From Pseudomonadota bacterium (GTDB lineage Bacteria; Pseudomonadota; Gammaproteobacteria; Acidiferrobacterales; UBA6901), in the NCBI GenBank assembly GCA_027364845.1, contig DAHXOO010000004.1:51841-115840 (forward strand): a DNA stretch of 64,000 nucleotides, written 5' to 3'. Of the stretch, positions 1 to 9,105 are shown piece after piece (the stretch's first letter is position 1; each line of letters starts with the position of its first letter). Under the pieces are notes generated by a model. It saw only the letters and a list, made by a program, of their open reading frames with translations. It did not search any database and was not told where the DNA came from. The position numbers were made by a program, and so were the translations under genes.

Positions 1-7
1 GACCATT

Positions 8-1849
8 TTGTGTGTCGCGAACCTCGCACGCTCAGCCCAGCCAGTGGAGCTCGACTTGGCGCAATATCGCGGACGCGTTCCGCTGGAGCTCATGGGGCGC
101 ACCGCATTTCCTCCGGTCGGCAGTTTGCCCTATCTGCTGACGCTTCCGGGACACGGGTTCTACTGGTTTCAGCTGGTAAAGGATGCGGAAGTGCCCGCAT
201 GGCACGAGCAACGGCTCGCGATCGAAGAGCTTCCGGTGCTGGTGCTGTTCGACGGCTTGCACAGCCTGTTCCGCGACCGGGTCGTACCCTGGCGCATACG
301 CATGGCCGAAAAGCTGCGCACCCAACTCGAGATCGAAGTGTTCCCGAAGTTTGTCGCAACCCAACGCTGGTTCGGATTGAAAGAGCAGACGCCCGAGCGC
401 GTGTTGCTCGCCGACAATGCCGAATGGGGCGGGGATCCGGCGAAATGGCTGGTGACGATGCTGCGGATCGAGGCGGGTGGCGGCCTGGTCGAGACGTATT
501 TTGCCCCGTTTGCGCTGCTCTGGGACAGCGACGAGATGCGCGACCGCAGTCTGTCATCCGTGACGCTGGCGCGCGTGCGCCAGCAGGCGAGTACTGGTGT
601 GCTCACTGATGCTTTTTCCGACGACAGCTTCTGCCGCGCCGTGGTGGCCGCGACCGGCCGGCGCGAGCAGCTTCGCTGCACCGCGGGCACCATCCGGTTT
701 GTGCCGGCGGCTGCTTTCGAGAAAACCAAGGGCACGGTAGCACTGGAGGAATTGCCGGTGTCGGCACTAGGCACGAGAGGTAGCCACACCGCGGTGCGTT
801 TCGGCAGCCGACTGTTTCTCAGGGCCTATCGCCGCCTGCGGGCCGGACTGCACCCGGAGATCGAGTTCTGCCGCTTTCTCGGGGAAGTGGCGCATTTCAC
901 GCATAGCGTGCCGCTTGCCGGCCACGTCGTGTATACCGGTGATGATGGCGTGGTCGCGACGCTCGCCGTGATCCAGGGTTTCGTTGAGAACCAGGGGGAT
1001 GGCTGGAGTTATACGCTTTCCTACCTGGAACGCTTTCTTGAGCAGGAGCGCACACGCGGTTTGGCAAGGGCCGCGGCGATGGAGACAGAGACGCATGGCG
1101 CCTATTACTCCCTCATAAGCGTGCTTGGGCGCCGCACCGGCGAGCTGCATCTGGCGCTGGCCGCGCATGGCGACGACCCGGCGTTTGCCGCCGAACCCAT
1201 AAGACGCCAGGATCCGGAGGACTGGGTGGTGGATGCGCGTGCCGCGTTAACGGCTGCGCTCGAAGAGCTGGCGCAACAACAAATGGCGCTGGCCCCTGAG
1301 GTCCGTGAACAGGCGCGAACCATCCTGGACCGGCGCGCCGAGCTGCTGCAGCGCATTGACGCCGCTGGCCACACGCCGTCGAACGGTCTGAAGACGCGAC
1401 TCCACGGTGACCTCCGCCTGGCCAAGGTTCTGCTGGCGCAGAATGACTTTTTTATTATTGGGTTCGAAGGCGGTGCGGCGCGGATGCGTGCAGAGTATCG
1501 CGGAAAGCATTCGCCGCTGTGGGATGTGGCGAGCATGTTGCGCTCGTTGTCCGAAGTGTGCCCCGCGGCGCTTCTGGCCGGAACGCCTGGACGTCCCGAA
1601 GATGCGCGTTCGCTTGAACCGCTGCTTCGGACTTGGGAGCAGGGGGCGCGGCGCACTTTTCTTCAAGCCTATACTGAGACGACCCGCGACACCGGACTGC
1701 TGGGAGATCAGAGCGGTATGCCGGGACTGTTGGACATGTTCGAGCTTGAACAGGCCCTGTATGGGTTGCGCAGGGATCTGGATCAACGGCCGGAACGGAT
1801 ATCCTTTGCCTTGGGCGGAATCTCGGATCTCCTGGGTCCGCCAAAATAG
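8..1849 (+). CDS. C-terminal part of trehalose synthase/maltokinase-type fusion (TreS-Mak/Pep2-like); 5' end beyond window
   Basis: Protein has alpha-amylase C-terminal segment followed by maltokinase-like region (FPKFVATQRWFGLK, TRLHGDLRLAKVLL); starts at window edge. Confidence 0.8.
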   Translation: MCVANLARSAQPVELDLAQYRGRVPLELMGRTAFPPVGSLPYLLTLPGHGFYWFQLVKDAEVPAWHEQRLAIEELPVLVLFDGLHSLFRDRVVPWRIRMAEKLRTQLEIEVFPKFVATQRWFGLKEQTPERVLLADNAEWGGDPAKWLVTMLRIEAGGGLVETYFAPFALLWDSDEMRDRSLSSVTLARVRQQASTGVLTDAFSDDSFCRAVVAATGRREQLRCTAGTIRFVPAAAFEKTKGTVALEELPVSALGTRGSHTAVRFGSRLFLRAYRRLRAGLHPEIEFCRFLGEVAHFTHSVPLAGHVVYTGDDGVVATLAVIQGFVENQGDGWSYTLSYLERFLEQERTRGLARAAAMETETHGAYYSLISVLGRRTGELHLALAAHGDDPAFAAEPIRRQDPEDWVVDARAALTAALEELAQQQMALAPEVREQARTILDRRAELLQRIDAAGHTPSNGLKTRLHGDLRLAKVLLAQNDFFIIGFEGGAARMRAEYRGKHSPLWDVASMLRSLSEVCPAALLAGTPGRPEDARSLEPLLRTWEQGARRTFLQAYTETTRDTGLLGDQSGMPGLLDMFELEQALYGLRRDLDQRPERISFALGGISDLLGPPK

Positions 1850-2031
1850 CCCAGGCGTTCCCGCCGTCTTGAAGTAAAGATTCCGCCAGGATTGATTCGC
1901 CGGGCTGACCGCGCGTGGTGCATCCCATTTCGCTTTGATGCTGCGGACCTTTGGAAGAGCAGGATGTGCAAAGCACATATCACGCACGAATCACTTTGTA
2001 AACGACGACGCTGAAGCGATAGGAGGGTGTC

Positions 2032-2721
2032 ATGGTAACAGTAGGCATATCATTGGAACCGGTGCGCACGTTCCTGGCTCAGGCCGGGGCGTTGCTGCCG
2101 AAGCTGGTACTTGCAATCGTCATCCTGCTGGTCGGTTGGCTATTGGCGAAGTTGCTGCGCCTCGCGGTGGCCAAGGGGCTTCGCGCGATCAACTTTCATA
2201 TCCTCACGGAGCGTGCCGGGATCGACGGTTTCCTGCGGCAGGGCGGCATAGCAACCGATACCAGTGGAGTACTGGTGCTGCTGCTGTACTGGCTGGTGAT
2301 TCTGGCAGCGCTTATGATCGCGTTCAACAGCCTTGGCCTCACGCACGTGACGGAAGTCGTGGGGCGCGTCGCGCTGTTCATTCCGGACGTGATCCTGGCA
2401 GTGCTGATCCTTGCCTTCGGCGGCTATTTCGCCCGATTCGTCGACCGGACCATCACTGCCTACGGGAAGAACGTCGGCGTCGCCGACGCTGAGCTGCTGG
2501 GGCAGCTGGCGCGCTATGCGGTTCTGGTATTTGTCGTGCTGATGGCGCTCGAACAGGTACAGGTCGAAACGCAGCTGGTTCATCAAAGCTTCCTTATTCT
2601 GCTCACCGGGGTCGTGCTCGCAGCGGCGTTGGCCTTCGGACTCGGTGGACAGCAGTGGGCTGCAAAAATGCTGGAACATTGGTTCCCCACCAAAGACCCA
2701 CAGGAACGCAAAGACGGATGA
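2032..2721 (+). CDS. Small-conductance mechanosensitive channel-like membrane protein (TM-helix repeat family)
   Basis: Multiple hydrophobic TM segments, VILLVGWLLAKLLRLAV and FGLGGQQWAAKMLE motifs; RBS-like gataggaggg upstream. Confidence 0.7.
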   Translation: MVTVGISLEPVRTFLAQAGALLPKLVLAIVILLVGWLLAKLLRLAVAKGLRAINFHILTERAGIDGFLRQGGIATDTSGVLVLLLYWLVILAALMIAFNSLGLTHVTEVVGRVALFIPDVILAVLILAFGGYFARFVDRTITAYGKNVGVADAELLGQLARYAVLVFVVLMALEQVQVETQLVHQSFLILLTGVVLAAALAFGLGGQQWAAKMLEHWFPTKDPQERKDG

Positions 2722-3194
2722 TCAGGCGGACTCTGGGTTGGCCTCAGCCGCTGCTACGGAGCCGACTTCGCCGTCGCTCGGTCAGCAAGCTCCTGGGCGG
2801 GTGGTATCCCCCATGAGACCTGCCGCCATGTGCCGTCAAACCGGCGCCCGTCTTGAACCGGGAGTTTTTGAACCTTATGACTTTCCTTGCGGCCTTAGGT
2901 ACAATGCGGCTCCGCAAAATTGCCGGTGGGTCGATGGATCGTAGACCAACCGTGGCGAACACGGAGGTGCCGAGCCGGACCCGCGCCGTCGGGCGAGTCG
3001 GGGTAGCGCTTCCCCGCGTGCGCGGATGCGCGGTGCAGCCATCGATGGCGGAAGGCAAGGTCCATTGCTTCCGCCGCGTTCCGGAAAACAGCGGGCGCAC
3101 GGTTTGCCGGGACCTGCGATAGCGGATGCCGCGGGCCTGCTGGCTGCGATCCAGGTTGAATTGCAGTCATGCCTCATCATGCAAGGGGGAGAGT

Positions 3195-4907
3195 GTGCGT
3201 TTCGCCGTCCGTTTCATCCGTGCCGTCGCGCTTCTCTGGATCGTTGCCGCACTGTCGGCATGCGGTACCGGTAACCAGCAACCGGTTGCCAGCGTTTCCA
3301 CCAACAGCATCAACTTTTTCGCCGCCAGCCCGGACGATCCGACGCCAGCCTCTCAGACCGTCAGTGCCAGTGTCAGCCCCGGCACCGTGTCGATCGCGAT
3401 TCTGCATGGCGGAAGCGCCATCGCCGACGCCACCTACACCCTGTCGGGCAACACGGCGCAGATCGTCGTCGATCCTGCATCACCCAGCTCCCTCGGCGCC
3501 GGGGTATTCCACGGTACGATCACCGTAACCGGCTACAGCTGCGGGAATCCCAGCTGTAGCCAGCTGGTTTCGGGCAATTCGCAGGTTATCACTGCCACCT
3601 ATGGTATCCCGCCGATCGTGCGCTATGTCGCGCCTTATGTCGGAACGTTCGTTGCGCCGAACACCACTGCTAGTGGTACGGTAATCATTCGTGGCCAGGG
3701 CTTCGAGCAGTTTCCGGTGCAGAATGTCACGTTCAACGGTAGTTCGGCCAGCTCGTTCAGCGTCACGAGTGACACCGAGATCCAGGCGAGCTATTCGGCG
3801 CTGCCGGCCGGCACCTACTCGGTTGAGATCGTTGCCCCGAGTAGCCCGGGAACCACTATCAAGTCCGAGGCCAACCTGGTAGTCGTCAAGGGGCCGAGCT
3901 ATGCTGCCACGACGCTCCCCTATCCGACCGGCACCACCGGGGTGGAGGTGGAACAGCTGCTGTACGATGCGCAGAGGCAGGCACTGCTGCTGGCCGTGAA
4001 CAACACACCCTCGGGCCCTGAGGTGCTGCGCTACGCCTACGTGCCAGGGTCGGGGAGCTGGACTTCCAATACGCCTGAGCCCATCACGAGCCTCTCCGAC
4101 ATCGCGCTGTCGACGGACGGCAATAAGCTGCTGGCACTGTCCCAGCAGCAGCTGATCCAGCTCGATCCGGCTTTACTTTCACCGCTGACCACGCCCACGC
4201 CCAACCCCACCCTGGCGCCCGCGGGAGTCAACTTCAAGAACTTGGCGGTGGCCAACGATGGCAATGCCATCATCACGACCGGGAACGGGCTTTTGGTCAG
4301 CACTGCGACGCCACTTTATCTGTATGCCGCGCGCAGCCCGGCGTTTACTCAGTCATCGACCACGCCCAGTCTCGATAACGCGACCCCTGGTGCCTCTGCC
4401 GACGGATCAATCATTGCGTTGGAACAGGGAGACGCTTCCGCTGCCACGGTACCCGACGCCTACCAGTACACTGCCGCCTCCGAAACTTTTGCCGCCACCA
4501 GTGCGGCGATCAATGCGTACAATTCGACCATTCAGAATTCGATCGCTCCGGCGCTTGACCGGTCTGCGACCCATATCGTGCTCAACGGGACAAACGTCTA
4601 CGGTAACGGCTTCAATTTTCTTGGCACTCTGCCCAGCACGACGCTCGCCGTGGTCGTCAACCCTGATGCAAGCTGCGCCTACACATTCGATTCGAGCAAC
4701 GGCGGACAGATACTGACTTTCAATCTGGCCACGAGCCCCGGTGGTGGCGCATTTTCCCAGGTCGGGACGGGGCTGACGCTGACCAGCAGCCCCGGTACCG
4801 GTGGAATGATCAAGATGGCCATCAGCCCCGATGGCGGCACGTTGTTTATCGCGGGCAGCAGCCAGATCGTGATTGAGCCGTCGCCGTCCCAGTTACAGTG
4901 CCCATAA
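3195..4907 (+). CDS. Lipoprotein with IPT/TIG-like domain and beta-propeller-like region
   Basis: GTG start after aagggggaga; lipobox LSAC; VRYVAPYVGTFVAPNTTASGTVIIRGQGF TIG-like segment; ORF track starts at 3126 but 3195 fits signal peptide. Confidence 0.65.
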   Translation: MRFAVRFIRAVALLWIVAALSACGTGNQQPVASVSTNSINFFAASPDDPTPASQTVSASVSPGTVSIAILHGGSAIADATYTLSGNTAQIVVDPASPSSLGAGVFHGTITVTGYSCGNPSCSQLVSGNSQVITATYGIPPIVRYVAPYVGTFVAPNTTASGTVIIRGQGFEQFPVQNVTFNGSSASSFSVTSDTEIQASYSALPAGTYSVEIVAPSSPGTTIKSEANLVVVKGPSYAATTLPYPTGTTGVEVEQLLYDAQRQALLLAVNNTPSGPEVLRYAYVPGSGSWTSNTPEPITSLSDIALSTDGNKLLALSQQQLIQLDPALLSPLTTPTPNPTLAPAGVNFKNLAVANDGNAIITTGNGLLVSTATPLYLYAARSPAFTQSSTTPSLDNATPGASADGSIIALEQGDASAATVPDAYQYTAASETFAATSAAINAYNSTIQNSIAPALDRSATHIVLNGTNVYGNGFNFLGTLPSTTLAVVVNPDASCAYTFDSSNGGQILTFNLATSPGGGAFSQVGTGLTLTSSPGTGGMIKMAISPDGGTLFIAGSSQIVIEPSPSQLQCP

Positions 4908-4918
4908 CGAGACAACCC

Positions 4919-5701
4919 ATGAAACGCCTTTTTCTCGCCGGCCTGCTCCTGGTGTATGGCGGCAGCGCGCTCGCCGATCCGCCGGCCGTGAAAGCAACGA
5001 ATTATCAGCTCGGTTATGAGTCCGGGGACATCAATACGGTTGGCGGCAGCGATAGCCGCGTCAACGCCGTCGACGGCAGTATTACGTTCCCGCTGGCCGG
5101 CTATCTCGGGGCCTCGGTCTCCGGGTCCTATGCCCGCTACAGTCTTGCGGCGAACTTCGCGTCCCAGGGCAGTGGCCTGACCTTAGCGAGTTCCCTGCCT
5201 AATTGCACCATGATCGACAAAGGGTTGAACGCGGACCTGTTTGTACGCGATCCGTCCGTCGGCCGGATTAGCGCTGGCTACGGCGAGGGGAAGGCCATGG
5301 CACATTGCGAGTCGACTTTTCTCAACAGCGGCAGCGAAAAGCTTGACGCGAAGAATCTAGTCGCCGCCACCGAGTACTATCTGTCCCGGTTCACGATCGG
5401 GTTTTCGTGGAACCAGACTCGGTTCAGCTCAGTGGACCGGTTCAACAGCGACAGCCTGACAGGCAGCTGGTATCCCACGAACATCCTACGCGTCGATTTG
5501 TCGTCCTATGGGCAGGATTTGAAAAACACCTACAGTCTTGGGGTCGAATATCAGCCGCAATTCTTCGATAACTCCTCGGGTCTGTGGTTCACCTACACGA
5601 GGCGGCACCAGACCGTCACGAACAACACCTTCATGGTCGGGATTCGGTATTATTTCGGCAGACGCGTCGATCTGTTGACGCGCGACCGTGAATACCGGTA
5701 G
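4919..5701 (+). CDS. Predicted outer-membrane beta-barrel protein with signal peptide
   Basis: Signal peptide MKRLFLAGLLLVYGGSALA; alternating aromatic strands, terminal FMVGIRYYFGRR; 11 bp after preceding CDS. Confidence 0.6.
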   Translation: MKRLFLAGLLLVYGGSALADPPAVKATNYQLGYESGDINTVGGSDSRVNAVDGSITFPLAGYLGASVSGSYARYSLAANFASQGSGLTLASSLPNCTMIDKGLNADLFVRDPSVGRISAGYGEGKAMAHCESTFLNSGSEKLDAKNLVAATEYYLSRFTIGFSWNQTRFSSVDRFNSDSLTGSWYPTNILRVDLSSYGQDLKNTYSLGVEYQPQFFDNSSGLWFTYTRRHQTVTNNTFMVGIRYYFGRRVDLLTRDREYR

Positions 5702-5830
5702 CGTCCGGGATACCATATTCCGCCGGCGGTTCCCGGGTGAAGGAGCGGCGCTGTAAGGCCGGGTGTGGTCACGTGGCAGGCAGCGCTACCGGGATGAGGC
5801 TTTACTCGTGATGACGCTAAAAGGGGGCCG

Positions 5831-6196
5831 GTGGTGACCGAGGATGTGCCGAAGGACGCTGGTGATAACGGCGAGATGAAGCGCCTGGTCAGGTTGGCCA
5901 CGGCCGTCTACGTTTTGCAGGCGCTGGGCCTGGTGTTGCCGGTCTGCCTGGTCGTCGCGGTGATCATTGATTACGTCAAACTGCCCGATACTGCCGGCAC
6001 TTGGATCGAGTCCCATTTCCGCTGGCAAATACGCACGTTCTGGGTAGCGGTGGTGCTGATGGTGCTGGGCATCGCCAGCTTCCTCTTTGTCGTCGGCTAT
6101 TTCATTCTTCTCGGCACCTGCGTATGGGTGATCTACCGCGTCGTCAAGGGGTGGCTCTACCTGAACGACCGCAGGGAGCTTGCCCGCAAATCGTGA
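5831..6196 (+). CDS. Small membrane protein, DUF4870/YidH-like topology
   Basis: Three hydrophobic segments, IYRVVKGWLYLNDRRE tail. Confidence 0.6.
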   Translation: MVTEDVPKDAGDNGEMKRLVRLATAVYVLQALGLVLPVCLVVAVIIDYVKLPDTAGTWIESHFRWQIRTFWVAVVLMVLGIASFLFVVGYFILLGTCVWVIYRVVKGWLYLNDRRELARKS

Positions 6197-6261
6197 GGGT
6201 AGCCGCTGCCTGCGGCAAGTGTGCGTGATATCATGGACCGCACCACCAGCGACAACCGCTC

Positions 6262-6936
6262 TTGAAGATTCTGGCTCTGGATACCTCCACGACAGCCTGT
6301 TCTGTCGCCCTCTGGGACGATGGGCGGGTGCACGAACGCTTCGAGCTTGGCGAACAGCACTCACATCGCATCCTGCCCATGATCGACGCATTGCTGGGCG
6401 ATGCCGGCCTGCGGCTGGCGGGTCTCGATGCTCTGGCTTTCGGACGCGGTCCCGGATCCTTCACCGGTTTGCGCATAAGCGCTGCAGTTGCGCAGGGCCT
6501 GGGGTTCGCCGCGGACCTGCCTGTCGTTCCGGTTTCGTCTCTGGCGGCGCTTGCTCAGGGCACGACGCAGGAGCGTGTGCTGGTGGCGATGGATGCGCGC
6601 ATGAACCAGGTGTACTGGGGGATTTATGTGCGTGACGCGCAGTTGCGTCCGCGTCTCGTGGGCGACGAGCTCGTCGCCGCACCGGCGGACTTCCCCGATC
6701 CTCAGGGGTCGGGATGGTGGGGTGCAGGCAGTGGCTGGGATCTGTACGCTGAGCGGCTGCTGGCGCGCTGGCCGGATCAGGTGATCGGCTGGACACCGCA
6801 GTGCTTTCCGCATGCGCGCGATGTCGCCATTCTCGGCGCGGCCGGGTTTGTCGCAGGCGAAGCACTACCGGCTGAGCGTGCGCTGCCGGTTTATGTGCGC
6901 GACGACGTGGCGAAAAGAAAATCCGCTGACCGCTGA
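6262..6936 (+). CDS. tsaB: tRNA threonylcarbamoyladenosine biosynthesis protein TsaB
   Basis: MKILALDTSTTACSVAL N-terminus and GRGPGSFTGLRISAAVAQGL motif; TTG start. Confidence 0.92.
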   Translation: MKILALDTSTTACSVALWDDGRVHERFELGEQHSHRILPMIDALLGDAGLRLAGLDALAFGRGPGSFTGLRISAAVAQGLGFAADLPVVPVSSLAALAQGTTQERVLVAMDARMNQVYWGIYVRDAQLRPRLVGDELVAAPADFPDPQGSGWWGAGSGWDLYAERLLARWPDQVIGWTPQCFPHARDVAILGAAGFVAGEALPAERALPVYVRDDVAKRKSADR

Positions 6937-6986
6937 ATCTGCTGATCGGGTTGGCAGCCCGTGCGCCGCCGCGGGGGGACGGAACC

Positions 6987-8301
6987 ATGCAAAGCGACCT
7001 GAAGGCCCTTGAGTTCGAGGCAGTGCGACGGCTGCTGGAGAAGCTGACGTCCACACCCTATGGCGCGGAGGCCGCGCGGCACATCGAGCCGGCTCCCGAG
7101 CTAAGCGTAGCGCGTGCCATGCTTGCGGCGGTCACGGCGGCGCGTGTCGCGCTCGATGCGGGCGAAGCGCCAGTGCTCACGGAAGTTCCGGACGTACGCG
7201 CAGCGCTACGGCAGGCATCCCAGTCCGGAACGGCTCTGTCAGGCACGGCACTGCGCAACCTGCGGCAGGTGCTTGCGACGATCAGTGGCCTGCGATCGGC
7301 GGTAGCGGCGCATCCTGGTCTTTATCCCGGCCCCATAGAGCATCTGGATCCGCCACCGCCGGTGGTGCAACGGCTGGACCGCACCATTCTCGCCTCGGGA
7401 CGTGTGCGTGAAGAACCGCGCCGAGGCGCTTTCCGGACAACAGGAGGTCGAGATCCAGGCGCTGCTGCGCGAGGTGACCGAGTTTCTGCGGGGTCATCTC
7501 GCCGTCCTCGGCCGGATGCTCGACGCTCTGACCTGGATCGATCTGGCCCTGGCCGCGGGGAAGCTGAGTGCGCAGTTCAATGCACATGCGCCGCAGATGG
7601 TCGATGTTCCGCGAATACAGCTCGATCGGGCCTATCATCCGGCACTGCTGCTGCAATTCGCCGGCGGCCAAGGACCTCGCCCGGTGCCCCTGAGCGTGAC
7701 GCTCGATGCGCACCAGCCCATGCTGATCATTACCGGCCCGAATACCGGTGGCAAGACTGTGGTTCTCAAGACCGTCGGTTTGCTGGTGACCATGGCACAT
7801 TGCGGGCTGCACATTCCGGCTGACGGCGATTGCATCATCGGCGATTTCAGCCGAGTGATCGTCGACATCGGCGACCCGCAGAGCTTTTATCACCATCTGT
7901 CCACCTTTGCCGGCCATGTGGAAGCGCTCAAGCGCATCCTGCGCGATGCCGGCCGTGGCACGCTGGTGCTGCTCGATGAACTTGGCACCGGCACCGACCC
8001 GGAGGAGGGCGCGGCTCTGGCCATGGCGGTACTGGATGAACTTGCCGCACGGCATGTTCAGGGCATCGTGACAACCCATCTCGCGCCGCTCAAGGCGTTC
8101 GCCGCGCACCATGACTGGTTGACCAATGCGTCGATGGCGTTCGACGAAGCACGGCTGCAACCCACCTATCAATTGCAGATCGGCACGACCGGACGCTCTC
8201 TGGGGCTTGTCATCGCCAGGAAAAACGGGCTGCCGCAGGAAGTTGTGGAACGCGCGCAGGCATACCTGCGCCGCATGGCGACGCCGCAGGACAGTGGATA
8301 A
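6987..8301 (+). pseudogene. MutS2-like ATPase, frameshifted with internal deletion and no C-terminal Smr region
   Basis: N-terminal MutS2-like ORF (6987 to about 7410) is out of frame with the ATPase part (7402-8301: TGPNTGGKTVVLKTVGL, LLDELGTGTDPEEGAALA). Confidence 0.75.
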
Positions 8302-8484
8302 CCGGGGGCATCCTTCGGCCCGTGGTTGCGCCTCGCTGCCTGTCATGCCGGAACGCTGTCTGCGGATACGGACTGCATGGCGTCATGCCTGTGACGAGGA
8401 AGGAGCTGGTCACCGGACCGGAACGAAACCCGCTTTTCAAATGAAGCGGGAATCCAGCACACGGCTAGTGATGAGTTGCTTTGG

Positions 8485-9024
8485 TCAAACCTGGACGAAC
8501 GATCTACAATCCTTGCGTGCACCGATGGCTTCGAGTATCCCACGCATGAGATCAAGCGGCGTGGGCGGACAGCCGGTGATGACCGCGTCCACCGGAACCA
8601 CCTTCGACACGGGACCGGCGCAGGCATAGCTGACGCCGAATTCGCCGCCGTTGGCGCCGCAGTCGCCGATAGCGATCACCAGCTTGGGGTCGGGGGTGGC
8701 TGCGTGCACCCGGCGCAAGGCTTCTTCCATGTGTCGCGATACCGGCCCGGTTACCAGCAGCATGTCGGCATGACGCGGGCTGGCGACGAAATGCACGCCG
8801 AAGCGTTCGATGCCGTAGTATGGATTGTTGAGCGCCTGGATCTCAAGTTCACAGCCGTTGCACGAGCCTGCATCCACCTGGCGGATCGCCAGACTTCCAC
8901 GGAAGCGTTCGCCTACCGCCGCCTTCAGCCGGTCGCCAACCTGGCTCAGTGCCGGATCGTCCCACGGCGACAGGCGCTCGGTGATAATGCCGATACGCTG
9001 CACTTTTCCGAGAATTCTCAGCAT
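8485..9024 (-). CDS. NuoB/HyfI-like small subunit of Ehr-type (hydrogenase-4-related) complex
   Basis: CNGCE, GDCG and GCPPTP motifs for the N2-type 4Fe4S cluster. Confidence 0.9.
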   Translation of the reverse strand: MLRILGKVQRIGIITERLSPWDDPALSQVGDRLKAAVGERFRGSLAIRQVDAGSCNGCELEIQALNNPYYGIERFGVHFVASPRHADMLLVTGPVSRHMEEALRRVHAATPDPKLVIAIGDCGANGGEFGVSYACAGPVSKVVPVDAVITGCPPTPLDLMRGILEAIGARKDCRSFVQV

Positions 9025-9105
9025 GGATCCGAAACCTCGCGTTCCGCTGTTGCGGATTTTGTCACCATCTTCATGCCCAAGCGGCGCACGGGAGCGATGC
9101 GTCCA

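Noticed and set aside
2900-3125. Possible structured RNA between the mechanosensitive channel and lipoprotein genes
   Set aside because: GC-rich with some pairing potential, but it matched no riboswitch, SRP RNA, tmRNA or RNase P motif that I could recognise.
7296-7307. ops-like GGCGGTAGCGGC
   Set aside because: Lies inside the mutS2-like coding sequence and differs from the ops core at the last two positions; treated as chance.
7282-8346. 354-aa minus-strand ORF over mutS2-like region
   Set aside because: Antisense to the MutS2 ATPase domain, which carries the real motifs.
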